NCBI GenBank assembly: GCA_030762935.1
Contig: CM060900.1
Location: 400,305,132 to 400,369,131 of the forward strand
Source: Hymenopus coronatus
Lineage: Eukaryota > Arthropoda > Insecta > Mantodea > Hymenopodidae
Length of the DNA: 64,000 bases
Direction of reading: 5' to 3'
Shown: positions 22,580 to 33,339 of the stretch, piece after piece
Position numbering within the stretch: the stretch's first letter is position 1
Layout of the letters: each line of letters begins with the position of its first letter
Translations under genes and position numbers: made by a program
The notes under the pieces: model-generated
The model's input: the letters and a program-made list of their open reading frames with translations, nothing else
Told to the model about the DNA's origin: nothing
Database searches by the model: none

Positions 22580-23640
22580 ATCAGAGTGTTTTCTGAGTTT
22601 AATATTTCACCTGTTTCACCTGGATTAGGTGGTCGAAGCCACAGCCAATGGAATTCAGCACCTGACGTAGGACATTGTAAGCCCTGTGAGCTATTGATAT
22701 CTGGGAGGAACGGGCTACCAGATCCGAATGACGGCTGCATTAGCAGGGACGCGGTCCCTAAAAATTCCAGAGTGACGTGTTGAAGCAAAAGACCACCCGG
22801 AGCCGCTGCTCCACTCCTATGATCAGGGAAAGGTGGCATCCGAGCGATACTCCTCAGCGTGGGGCTTTCCATTAGCGCAATATCTTGAATCTAAAAAGGC
22901 ACCCCCTGCTCACGCAGGGACGAAAGTCATTACACCACATTAAAAAAAAACTCAGTAGGGTCCACAGCAATTTGGCATGCCATCTCCCAGCTCTCCAGGG
23001 TGGTACCGGAGGATATTGAGATGTCTCACAACCCTACTAAGGCATCACATTCCAAACGTACCCAGTTTCCTATGGCCCGTGAGAATCACTGCCTCAGTGC
23101 AACCCAATCGGAAAACTCCCTTCCGAGATGGACTAATGAGTTCGGCCCAGCTATTTCTGGTGACTTCAAAAGTACCACAAGTGCTAGGGGCCCACAACAT
23201 CCGCATGCAGCTGAAGGGGTCGGAACCCCTTCCCTAAGGAATTTCAGAATGACACCAATCCTGACACCGGCGCGAGCAGCCGACGCCACCAACCTGGAGA
23301 CCTGGGAACGAGACTTTCCAAGGAACGGGCGCAGTTGGCCATCAAAGTCCCAATGAGAACTCTTTTACACGGCGCAAATTCCACCATCCCATCACAACAC
23401 GGCAATTGCCGTTTTCTGGTCCTACAGCCCTGAAACTTATTAAAATGAAATAGATGAATGGAAATGATCAGAATAGGAAATTCGTGATATAAAAGGAATG
23501 ACCCCATCATTCGATCTGGGAAACCCAAGATAAAGCCCAAGGTCAGAGTGGCCATCATATAGAAATGTAGCATGGGAGCTTTCGAATGCGAATTTCGCAC
23601 ATTACTGCGGAGCCATCTTGCTTGGTTCTAGAGCCGGGAG
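22580..23640 (-). mobile_element. SINE-E related sequence (one long or two adjacent copies)
   Basis: On the minus strand the head near 23640 reads AAGATGGCTCCGCAGTAATG and ATTCGCATTCGAAAGCTCCC. It is followed by TATATCACGAATTTCCTATT, AAGTTTCAGGGCTGTAGGAC and, towards 22780, GGAATTTTTAGGGACCGCGT. These motifs recur in order in other SINE-E copies. The overlapping open frames here (22576-22872, 22977-23237, 23000-23356, 23244-23600) follow the GC-rich repeat and are not supported as genes. Confidence 0.5.
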
Positions 23641-23689
23641 TATCGGTCCTCAGGCTACTGCGGCAAAGGTCAGTCCTTTTGCGCCCACT

Positions 23690-23840
23690 AAACCTTCGAG
23701 AGGAAGGGATACGGCGAGGAAGTAATAAGATCAGCTAGCGCAGCAGGAAACCTAATGTTTCCAGATTGAATATCCCCGGACACCGCTTCGAAAACCACTA
23801 AGTTCCATTCCAGGAAAGAAGCAGATTTTTCTGAAACTCC
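23690..23840 (-). mobile_element. SINE-E 3' fragment
   Basis: On the minus strand it shows TTCAATCTGGAAACATTAGG, the 3' signature of SINE-E, then degenerates. Confidence 0.4.
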
Positions 23841-23890
23841 AGCCGATGTACATGAGCTGTCCACAGTGACTCAGTCTTCCTCAGTTGTCT

Positions 23891-24112
23891 GGTTACCAAA
23901 GTCGTGGGAGGGCGGAGGGTGATGGATTTTTTCGGTCGCAAAAATCCTTAGAATGGCTTCCTTTGGAAGGGAAGTAAAGCCATGGTCACGTATCGTAGAT
24001 TTATGACATGCAAAAGAACCTCAATGCTTATAAGAGGCCTCTGAGATAAATTAACCAGTATTTCACGCCCAATATAGGATGGGACCCTTAGATCGTCCAT
24101 AAGTAACACCCA
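23891..24112 (+). mobile_element. SINE-C copy, head decayed
   Basis: Contains ATGGATTTTTTCGGTCGCAA, AAATCCTTAGAATGGCTTCC, ATCGTAGATTTATGACATGC, AAGAACCTCAATGC and TTTCACGCCCAATATAGG. The tRNA-like head is no longer clear. Confidence 0.8.
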
Positions 24113-24731
24113 ATTTCATTTCTCAATACCTCCGAAAGATGCAATGAAATGCAATAAGGAACAGGGAAATCAGTACGATATAATCCATCCCAATATTCGC
24201 CTTACGACCTGAGAAAACTATGAAAAACTCAAAGTCAGGATACCTCTAGATGATTCTGAACTTATACAAACTGTTAAACGGTGGGTATGCCATTGCTGTG
24301 AAATATTGTAGGTAGTCATATGTGAGAAATGGAGATATGTGAACTTATTTAATATCGGAGAAATGGGATAAGTTAATTTTTACGATTTTGTAGATTCTGA
24401 GGAACTTTACCAGTCATGTAACCAAATAAATAAGTTTAAATTTCCTGGTGTTATTGATGCAGTTTATTTATAGAACTTAGCGTTAGGGATGTTATTGTAT
24501 TGTTGACATATATAATAGGGCTCTTTTTAAACTGTTTATTTGCTACGGTAAGCAACATTTTTTGTATAAAATAATTGATAGCTTGTACAGTCATACATAT
24601 ATGTAGGGCGTCATTTAAAAATGCTTTTGATGACGTTACAATTTGCACAGCAATGATATTAAGCATGGTTTGTTTCTGTGGTAATAAAAAACTGTCTTTA
24701 AATGAATTGACCTCTCCGAGCGTTTTTTGCT
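24113..24731. other. Intergenic, no gene seen
   Basis: About 0.6 kb, AT-rich. The frame at 24451-24666 (-) has no recognisable family. Confidence 0.4.
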
Positions 24732-25888
24732 TTCTCTAGCACATGTGTACAATGTATACAGTAAATAGAGAAGCTACTGTACTCCACTAAAAATTTGTTA
24801 CCGAGATTTCACCGGAAATACGTGTTTTGATAACCCCGAATCCAAAATGAATTTTTAGAAAAGGGTCTGTATGTGTATATGTGTTTGTGTGTGAGTGTAT
24901 GTAGGGGGACATCATACTTAAAAAATGAAGAGTCCGTTAAATTCTAACCTTGGTATTCAAGTTCGAAATGTTCCAAGGGTGCCACACGAAAATTTTCAGG
25001 AAAATCTCTCCAGCCCTGCCGGTCCCCCATGGCAGCGCTCGCCAAGGCGTTTCGCTTTGGTGCTTCGTAGTACAGGGGATCGTGGGTTGAGTCCCGCCTT
25101 GGGCATGGGTGTTTATATGTTTGTGTGTGTGTGTAACAGAAGAAAACGGCAACTCAGTAATCATAGAGCAAACAAAGTAAAAAAAAAAAAAAAAGGGTAA
25201 ATAAATAGTAGGGTATACAGCGCCGGAGTACCAACCAGACTCCGGAGCCGTATTTAAAAAAAACAACAACAACAAAAAACAGCTGCTGTCTACAAGGAAC
25301 ATTTTTCAAGAACGTTCATTTTCACAATAATGGCTCTCACGATTTTGATTAAAAAACCATATGTTAAGATATTTTTATAATAAACGTAATGCATATCTTG
25401 AATTTTCTGGGAATAGCCTCTGAAGATCTCCTTACTCTAGATGATTTTTATATAACTGGTAAACCGTAAATGACACAAAATTACTACGCAAGAAACGTAG
25501 ATCTCTTTAACACATAGTTTGTGTCATATATATTTTTGTAAAGTTAACTGTTTCCTATATATTCCTTGTTGTTGGTTTGAATTTTAAACTGCTTAAACCT
25601 TTCTCAAACGAGAAGTGATCTTTCGTTTCATGTCTCTTTTGTTTTACTATTGATCATGCAAAGTGAAACGAATTTCAGTTGTATCACATTGCAATCAGAC
25701 TTTAAAATATTTTACCGATGCTTTAGGCTTGCTATTTCTCTTCTTACAAGAAAGCAAGTAATAAGACAATTCCTGCTAATGTTTATCTCGATTAGCATGA
25801 TGTAGATAAAAGAATAATGTTTTGCAAGAATAACTTGTATGTAGAACACGTAGAAAAAGTCATTTGAATGGAGCATATCAATTTTTTT
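24732..25888 (+). repeat. R1 repeat, copy 4 (interrupted by SINE-B)
   Basis: The 5' side shows the R1 hairpin TTTCTCTAGCACATG...AATAGAGAA. Then come GAGATTTCACCGGAAATACG, a TGTGTG tract, and the decayed dyad at 24944-24963. After the SINE-B (25018-25281) R1 resumes with TACAAGGAACATTTTTC, ATCTTGAATTTTCTGGGAAT, GCTAATGTTTATCTCGATTA and the 3' signature AGTCATTTGAATGGAGCA. Confidence 0.8.
25018..25281 (+). mobile_element. SINE-B copy nested in R1
   Basis: The head is GCCGGTCCCCCATGGCAGCG with a B-box that has lost one base (GGGTTGAGTCCC). The body is ATATGTTTGTGTGTGTG, an internal A run lies at 25179-25194, and the 3' part is CCAACCAGACTCCGGAGCC then an A-rich, CAA-containing tail. R1 sequence flanks it on both sides. 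Confidence 0.85.
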
Positions 25889-26680
25889 TTGAAAAACATT
25901 TCCATTTAGCTGTAGCAAAAAGTATACGGAATTTTTGAAACGCACAGAACATGTAAAGTTAGATTTTTAAAATATGCCTTCTTCACGATTTGAAAATCCA
26001 GAGAGGTTTGTCAAACACTTAATTATTTCGCCTTCACCAGTAACAAATATCTAAATAGTCGCTGCATTTTGATCACGGTCTATAGTGAGCCCCCTCCATC
26101 CTATACACATCTTCATCACTGAGGAAGTAAGTCTTAATGTCTATCAAACCTCAGGATAAAACGTTAGATAAATTAGGTGATTATATTTTTGAGACATGTG
26201 CAGTGAATAAAGTATTTCCCCCTCCATACCAGATGGTCCAGCAGCGTCGTATTTCACGAGTGAAGAAATTCCTTCGTGCAGTACAACAGTTACAGAATTC
26301 AAAAGGTCTAATCCAAGCAGATATAGGTCAGTGGGGAACCAGCGCGAGCGATCAAACGCTCTACTCCTCTTACTTATCGGCGGAGACGGTGAGGGATTCG
26401 CGCTCACTGAGAAGCAATTTTCAGGCTTCCAGGGTGTGTGTTGTCTGTGATAATATACAACAGCATCAACAGCCAAAAATGGTACTAGAATCTTTTGAAA
26501 TTCAGTTACACTGCATTTATTTTCGAGCGAAATAAGGCAACCTTTCGACTAACAAACTATAACAAATGTTTATTTCAACTAACAGTATCCAGACATAGAA
26601 ATATCTGTAATTGTATGTACGCTATTCTTATTTAAAACTATCGGCTAGAGCTCTGAGGTGTAAAAATAAAGAATAAGACT
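25889..26680. other. Intergenic with an unassigned open frame
   Basis: A 132-codon open frame runs 26137-26535 (+), from MSIKPQDKTLDKLGDYIFE on. Its first half has an ordinary amino-acid composition, but I recognise no family, and the reverse strand is also open here. Could be a remnant exon or chance. No splice context was confirmed. Confidence 0.3.
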
Positions 26681-26689
26681 AGTAACAAA

Positions 26690-27460
26690 CATTACATAAA
26701 CACGAGACATCTATTTTCAATGTATTATTATTGTTATAAGCATAGCAGATTACAGCACTGTAACGAAATGTAGGCAAACACACGAGCACGTAGTATTTCA
26801 CTGTATTATCATTACGCAGTATACCTATAACAGATTATTAAAGCACCGTAACGAAATATGATAAACACGAGAGCACGTAGTGTTTCACTGTATTATCTTC
26901 ACACACTGCACACATAACAAATTATTAAAGTACCGTAGTGAAATTTACACAAATAGAGAGAACGTAGTGTTTCACTGTATTATCATTAAGCACCATACAC
27001 AAAACAGATTATTAAAGCATCGCAACGAAATTTACGCAAATGCGAGAGCACATAATGCTTCTAGTTTATAGTAATGAAACTTGCGCAAACACGAGAACGC
27101 GTAGCGTTTTTCTGTTTTATTTATCGGCACTATACACAATGCAGATTATTAAAGTATCTTAACGAAGTGTGCGTAAATGCGAGAGTACGTAGTGTTTTAC
27201 TTTCATCATTATGTAGAAAACACATAGCAGATTATTCAATTACCCCAAGTACGAGAGCACGTAGTGTTTCACGGTATTATCATTAAATACTATGCACATA
27301 AGGGATAATTAAAGCACCGTTACAAAATTTACGGAAACACCAGAACAGGAGTATTTCATTGTATATCATTCCACACCATACACATGACAGATTATTAAAG
27401 CGCCGTAACGAAATTTACACAAACACGAGTGCACGTAGCGTGTATCTGCATTACATTATT
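26690..27460 (+). repeat. Tandem array of an ~87-bp repeat (left arm)
   Basis: About nine units share GATTATTAAAGCACCGTAAC, GAAATTTACGCAAACACGAG and AGCACGTAGTGTTTCACTGT in that order. Unit anchors (ACGAAA or equivalent) fall at 26763, 26851, 26938, 27025, 27074, 27162, 27322 and 27407, giving a period of 85-88 bp with some shortened units. The array ends in a (CA)n run. The same unit recurs in mostly opposite orientation at 29590-30450. Small open frames at 26880-27286 are repeat artefacts. Confidence 0.9.
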
Positions 27461-27461
27461 A

Positions 27462-27520
<59 letters not shown>
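27462..27520. repeat. (CA)n microsatellite
   Basis: About 29 CA units directly after the 87-bp array. Confidence 0.97.
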
Positions 27521-27524
<4 letters not shown>

Positions 27525-28009
27525 CCCAGAATTCAACCGCGCACAAATTAGCAGGATTGTAGAGCGGTCATAAATAAACATTTTGAGAAGGGAACCTATT
27601 GTCGCTTTTGCCAAATGTCAAAGTTATGGCATGTTTTCTGGATCGTACTACAATGGCCGTAAATTAAAAGAATGTGGATGTGTGTGTCCTGTTTTCATTC
27701 AGAATGCCTCATTTGTATGCCAGTAGTCGAAGGAATGCAGTGTTGGTGCACAATCGATACGACATTTAAAATTATTGGACTCGCAACTTTGGCAAAATTG
27801 CCTGTTCCTGGAGGGTGTGCACGCCACTGATAACAGTTCGATTGACTTCTGATCATATTTAGTTAGCGAGGACGCTCCGCTGTAACATACTGTTGGTTGA
27901 TTCGGTATAGAGCCAGTCATTGACTCCCACGATACGAGAATCGCACCGCACTTGGAAGTTTCCAATTTTTAGTTTTTTAATTCTCTCTCTCGCTCTCTCT
28001 CTCTCTCTC

Positions 28010-28042
<33 letters not shown>

Positions 28043-28631
28043 CACACAATTTGAGCAGCACTAAATCGCTTAGTTTACATTTCTGAAGCCAAGACAGAAA
28101 ACTGGTTTATCTGAAGATAAACCCTCCAGTACAAATTACTTTCGAAAGACTGTGAATGATATCTACGTAGCGTTCAATATTAAGTACAAACTATCAAAGA
28201 CCCTGCATAGATTAATGCAATAAAATCATTAGGTTTGTTAAAACATTTATGTAATGTGTGCTTTGAAACGTAGTAACTAAATTATGTTTTGGGGTGGAAT
28301 AGAAAAGAAAAACTGATTATTGCTTAGATTCGAACAGCGGTATCTATATACTAGATATAATGCCGTTTTAACCCCTGGGCTACTGAGTTCCTGCGGGAAT
28401 GTGCTTCTAAAGTCATGTCGAATGTCTGCACATAATTATTGTGAAAATCATGAATTGCTAAACATTGTGTTCATGTAAAAGTATATACATAATGTATAAG
28501 GAAAGAAATTATTTCAAAGAGGTGCAAAACGGAGATCACATAGATTAACAGCCTAAGATAGTATAAGCTGCGAACTTCAGAGGTCATGTGCTTTCTGGTG
28601 TCATGTGGTACCATTGCGCATGCTTAAGAAC
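27521..28631. other. Spacer between inverted arrays, hAT-like terminus
   Basis: A hAT-like terminus GTGCACGCCACTG ends at 27829. A CT-rich run (27981-28009) is followed by about 28 A (28010-28038). No gene is seen before the transposase fragment at 28632. Confidence 0.5.
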
Positions 28632-28815
28632 TTCGCTCACCAGATGCCTGTTGAATCATATGAACAATTACTGACACGAACTTTAACTGCTTGTGGTAAG
28701 GTTCATAACACTCCTAGAATTTTGACAGGGTGCGAGGTTCATTTCTTCGTAGGTGCAACCTCTGCAGCGATGTCGAAGGTTGTCACATTGAACAGTTCGT
28801 TTGATGACATGTTGT
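28632..28815 (+). pseudogene. C-terminal remnant of a mariner-like (DDE_3/DUF4817-type) transposase
   Basis: The stretch MPVESYEQLLTRTLTACGKV followed by HNTPRILTG matches the typical C-terminal tail of this transposase group, which ends with a conserved block before HFEHLL-like residues. Here that end reads NSSFDDML. The catalytic core was not found upstream, so only a fragment remains. The call rests on motif memory without a search. Confidence 0.5.
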
Positions 28816-29403
28816 GTTTTTTGCTTCGGATATTGTATTATTTCTCGAAGTCTCTTTCTATTTGGCTTTCATGTAGAGATGGAATGGTTGAATGCAATTT
28901 CCTGACTAGTACATAGTTCTTAATTTTTTTTAGGTAGGTACTTGCTCTAGTACAGGGTTAGTTGTTCATTTTTATTTCATTTGAAGTTAATTTGAGAATA
29001 TTGTTTGGTCAATTGTGAACTGTATCAACAGTTGTAATATGTACGCAAATAACACATTAATGTATGATACATTGTATTTTAGAAACTCCTTCGAGGGTAA
29101 TGGAGAAGTTTTAAACGCAATTGTTATTGAAAGTTTTCCAAAATACTAATCGTACATTGCATTTATGTTATTTCTCAATAGGAATAAATGATATTGTGTA
29201 ACGCAACAAAATATGAACGGCTCATTATAAAATACAAACAAAGGAGACAACATAAAAATAAAGGTATGTATGAAGGCTTGAATTCTCAACTCCCTCAACA
29301 TCTTGACCCGATGCTCATAGGCTTACCAGAGCACTAAATAATGTAACTATGTCTACGCTCTTCGAAATCCGGGTGCTCACGTCATGGTCCACTGCGCTTT
29401 GAT
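28816..29403. other. Unassigned spacer
   Basis: About 0.6 kb with no gene seen. It ends at a hAT-like terminus CAGTGGCGTGC starting at 29404. Confidence 0.4.
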
Positions 29404-29539
29404 CAGTGGCGTGCTAACCCTAAATACATTTTATGCTGTATCAACGAATTTAGAACCCATAGCCCATAGGTTCCGTTTATCTTAGACTCCTCTATAATTC
29501 TGCCAATTTGTGCGGTCCAATTATGAAACATCCTCTGTG

Positions 29540-29540
<1 letters not shown>

Positions 29541-29581
<41 letters not shown>
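29541..29581. repeat. (GT)n microsatellite
   Basis: About 20 GT units immediately before the right-hand 87-bp array, mirroring the (CA)n at the inner edge of the left array. Confidence 0.97.
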
Positions 29582-29587
<6 letters not shown>

Positions 29588-29589
29588 GT

Positions 29590-29815
29590 TTGTTAAAGCA
29601 GCGTAAAGAAATTTACACAACAATAGAGCACGTGGTATTTCACTCTATAATTATTATTACGCACTATGCACATAGCAGATTGTAAAAATGACTAAACGAA
29701 AATGACGCAAACACGAGAGAACCTAGTGTTTCACTGTATTACATTTCACACACTATATTTACATCATATTATTAAAGTGCCAAAATGAAAATTATGAAAA
29801 TATTTTAGTGTACAT
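29590..29815 (+). repeat. 87-bp repeat, right arm, same-orientation part
   Basis: About 2.5 units in the orientation of the left array (AAATTTACACAACAATAGAG, then ACGAAAATGACGCAAACACG), ending at a CAA/CTA/ATA microsatellite. Confidence 0.8.
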
Positions 29816-29819
29816 TATT

Positions 29820-29836
29820 ATCAACAACAACAACAA

Positions 29837-29920
<84 letters not shown>

Positions 29921-29922
29921 TG
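29820..29922. repeat. (CAA)n(CTA)n(ATA)n compound microsatellite
   Basis: Three successive trinucleotide runs sit exactly at the switch in orientation of the 87-bp repeat. Confidence 0.97.
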
Positions 29923-29924
29923 AT

Positions 29925-30450
29925 ACAGTGTAACACTACGTGCTCTCGTGTTTGCATAAATTTCATTACGATGTTTTAAAAATTTGTTAAGTGTACAGTG
30001 AAACATTGCCTGCTTTCGTGTTTACGTAATTTTGCTAATGAATTGTGTTTATTAATACAATGAAACAGTACGTACTCTCGCAGTTGAGTAAGTTTTGTCA
30101 CGGTGCTTTAATAATCTGCGCTGTGTATAGTGCGTAGTAATAATACAGTGGAACACTCGCAGTCCTGCTTCCATGCATATCGTTGCGGTGCTTTAATACT
30201 TTTCTATTTGTGTAGTGCCTAATGTTAATACAGCGAAACACTACGTGCTCTCATGTTTGTACAGATTTTTTGCGATGATTTAATAAATGTGTATAGTGCG
30301 CAATAACAATAATAACAATAATGCATCAACTATTCTTCTGCTTGTATACATTTCGCTACAGTGCTTTAATAAATGCTATGTGTAGGTATAGTTTGTAACA
30401 ATAATACAGTATAACACTACGTACCCTAGTGTTTGCGCTGTTTTCGTTAT
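29925..30450 (-). repeat. 87-bp repeat, right arm, inverted part
   Basis: About six diverged units in reverse orientation, recognised by ACACTACGTGCTCTCGTGTT, TTTCGTTACGGTGCTTTAAT-like strings and AATAATACAGTG. Unit starts are near 29928, 30000, 30062, 30145, 30235, 30320 and 30410. Confidence 0.85.
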
Positions 30451-30479
30451 GGTTCTTTATGTTATATCTCACCCCTCAG

Positions 30480-30735
30480 CATTTGTAGTTGGTAATGCCA
30501 AATACGAACAACGTAAACACGTGCTGCGGTGATTTCGTTACGTTTGTTGCCCCACGTTATGTGCGCCATATGCAGCTGTGTTTTTGTTGTATCAGGCTGG
30601 GTTATTAGTTCCCCCACGTTAGTCAGTAATATGCAGGGGTACTTTTGATGTTGCGTTGCTGCTTTTACTCCCCAGGTGGGGAAGTCATATGAAGCGTGGA
30701 TTTTGAATTTGTAGTTATTGCCGCGCGTTGTGTGC
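30480..30735. repeat. Weak ~60-bp tandem repeat
   Basis: Three to four diverged units begin GCCCCACGTTATGTG, CCCCCACGTTAGTCAG, CCCCAGGTGGGGAAG and GCCGCGCGTTGTGTG, with ATATGCAG or ATATGAAG at similar offsets. The 101-codon reverse frame over 30462-30767 follows this repeat, and no family is recognised. Confidence 0.35.
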
Positions 30736-31108
30736 TTAGGTGCAGCGTAACTAACTGTCACTTCCAAACAACTCCTCTACTCTCACGTACCTGGTACTGA
30801 AGTTCCTCCGGGATGGGTTACCACGGCGTTGCGCAGTCTTGCATGAATCTTGACTCTCCCAGGCGCGGATTTAGCTAGTGGGTAGAGTTGTAGGAGTGTT
30901 CTTGTAGATATTAAGAAAAACACTTGCAAACCTTTTACTGCTATTTATTATGAAGGAAATTTGAGATAAGCACCTGGTTATACACTTTTATACAGCTGAT
31001 TGATGCTCTCTAACACTGACTCACAAGTACTCTTAATTACACGGTTTTCGTTGAGTACATGGCACAATTCACTTTCACGTAATCACGAGCGACGTTACTT
31101 TACTTCAC

Positions 31109-31372
31109 AGGCGAATTATTAGCAAACGGTCCGACGTAGCCTCTCTCAGGCGAATTCTTAACAAACGATCAACGTGGTCTCTCTCACGCGTAATTCTTAG
31201 CAACGACCGACGTGGCGTCTCCCACGGGTGATTTCTTAGCAACGACCGACGTGGCGTCTCCCACGGGCGATTTCTTAGCAGCGACCGACGTGGCGTCTCC
31301 CACGGGTGATTTCTTAGCAACGACCGACGTGGCGTCTCCCACGGGTGATTTCTTAGCAACGACCGCGATGTG
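31109..31372 (-). repeat. 39-bp minisatellite (13-codon period)
   Basis: Six to seven units contain TTCTTAGCAACGACCGACGT and GGCGTCTCCCACGGG. The 39-bp period is a multiple of three, so the reverse strand stays open and encodes repeats of LLRNHPWETPRRS. The inner four units are nearly identical; the left-hand units are diverged. No start context or flanking gene supports translation, so it is called a minisatellite. Confidence 0.9.
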
Positions 31373-31389
31373 CTGAATCTTACGTCTTA

Positions 31390-31637
31390 TTTTTTTTTGT
31401 AGTGTTTAACGCCCGCTTTAACTACTTATGGCACCGCAGGCAGTGACACTGGTGATACATGCATGATGATGGAGCACCGGTGGAATGCGATGGCAGAGGA
31501 AACCGGAGTACTCAGAAAAAACCCGCCCCAGCGCCGCTTTGTCCACCACAAAGCTCACATGCGGTCGCTTGGGATCGAACCCCGGCCGTCTAGGTGAGAG
31601 GCAAGTGGTCTAACCACTCGGCCACGGCGCGGCCCAC
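31390..31637 (-). mobile_element. SINE-A copy with target duplication
   Basis: On the minus strand: head GGCCGCGCCGTGGCCGAGTG, B-box GGTTCGATCCC, body with ACAAAGCGGCGCTGGGGCGG, 3' end GGGCGTTAAACACTACA and poly-A (poly-T at 31390-31398). It is flanked by TCTTACGTCTTA (31378-31389) and TCTTAAGTCTTA (31638-31649), a 12-bp duplication with one mismatch. Confidence 0.92.
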
Positions 31638-31649
31638 TCTTAAGTCTTA

Positions 31650-33128
31650 AATACGAAAAACGGTGTCATGGTGGCTTCTGTCTGATTGGTTAGAAGGTCC
31701 GCCAAAATGACACCATCATTACTCAAAAATCATTGCAAATCTCCCAAAATACGTCATAATAATCACGTGATACCACGAATATAAAGGAGAAGTCCTCTTG
31801 TGTGCTTTAAACGGTGGTTTCCCCTTATACTAAACTCGAACGTGACTTTCACTAAAGAAGCAACTTCTCACCCCTCTATCCAGTCTGGCGTCACGATTCT
31901 GAGTAACTTTTTAGTAAACAACTTGCTTCTTGGTTCCTATGCATACAACTTATTAAATATTAACTCTCGTTACATATAAATATATATATATATATATACA
32001 TAATTATTAGACTTATAGCTATTATTAGTACGGGGCTAAATAACGGTCTCACACGGTTACAGAAATTTCTATGTGCGGATACTGATAGATGGAGTAAACA
32101 TTTGTTATATTTTGTTAGTCTGAAGGCTGGCTTTATTTGCTGGGAAATAAGGACTGTGTTACTGAAGTGCAAAAGATTCTAATACCATTTTCGGCACACT
32201 GACCTGCACTACCTTTGACTTGCCCCGTTGAGTTCTGCTAACGCACGAAGGGATATCTACACATCTGAAATACGAATATATGCGGTCTTTGTTTATACAC
32301 TGCTTGTGAAGCTTTCTATGTTGATATACTAATACTTTTAATCAATGCATCTACAGAGGTTCTTAAGAGAATACAAGCAGTGCAGCAAATAATGTCTCAT
32401 TTATAAAAACGGAAGAAAGCATTGAAGAAAGGGAAATGTTACGTCAGGCGATGAATGAAAATTTTACGTAGGCGCTTTGCAAGATATCCCACAATAAAAA
32501 ACATACCAAGAACTCGATACATATGCCTGATTGTTGGACAATGTTGTCACTTTAAACAATGTGCTAAATCAGAATTTGTAACCACACCATCGTGATTTAA
32601 GGGTACACAGACTACTCCAGGAAAAGACATCAAAAACACACTTGAGATAGACCTACCAATTTTCTAGCCGAATTTATAAACCTTTTCTGTACACTGCATT
32701 TTTACGTACCTCCGAATTTGTAAACATACCGAGAGAAATACCTGTTACAGAAATCAAAATGAAAATTATTCCAAAACAAAATGGCGGCTATAAATGATTA
32801 CAGAGACAATAGGTTACAACTAATTCGAAAAACACACCAAAATGAATGCCGAAAACTCGCATCAAATAGAAAATTGATCAAGGCATTTTCTGCTTACACC
32901 ACTCAATCACTGTTTTGAAAGCCTGTTGTGTGTTTCAAGTTCTCTGGATCCCGCAGTTTGTGTTAAAGCTTGGCAAATTTGTTAATGAAAAAAAAAAAGC
33001 TTTTCTATTTTAAACATTAGTCTCCTGAATGTAAGTTACATTATTTTCACCAGGTGTATACAACACTTCTAACTATGGTAGGCGTCACCAACTCGCTTGA
33101 GTTTGTGCTAGAGCAAGCAGCCTTGCTC
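31650..33128. other. Intergenic, no gene seen
   Basis: About 1.5 kb of AT-rich sequence with a TA microsatellite near 31978-31997. No coding region could be supported on either strand. Confidence 0.5.
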
Positions 33129-33140
33129 CATACATGGAGT

Positions 33141-33327
33141 TTTTTTTTTGACAGTGTTTTACGCCCCGATGACACAGAAGATACATGGAATGAAGATGGA
33201 GCACCGGTGGAATACGATGGCAGGGGAAACCGGAGAAAACCCGCCCCTGCACCGAATCTCACATGTGATCGAACCTGGGCCGACTAGGTGAGAGGCGAAT
33301 GGTCTAACCACTCGGCTCCGGCGCGGC
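33141..33327 (-). mobile_element. SINE-A copy, shortened, with exact target duplication
   Basis: On the minus strand: head GGCCGCGCCGGAGCCGAGTG, B-box GTTCGATCAC, TGCATTCCACCGGTGCTCC-like 3' body, and a short A tail (poly-T at 33141-33149). CATACATGGAGT flanks it exactly (33129-33140 and 33328-33339). The copy lacks part of the middle region present in other copies. Confidence 0.92.
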
Positions 33328-33339
33328 CATACATGGAGT

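Noticed and set aside
22977..23600. Several open frames over 22.9-23.6 kb that look exon-like
   Set aside because: GC-rich SINE-E sequence shared with at least six other loci explains them.
26690..27460. CRISPR array
   Set aside because: Tandem 87-bp units have no spacer structure, and the genome is eukaryotic.
30462..30767. 101-codon minus-strand frame
   Set aside because: Lies over a weak tandem repeat; no family recognised and no splice or start support.
30865..30900. hAT-like left terminus (CAGGCGCGGATTTAG)
   Set aside because: No right end or target duplication could be found.
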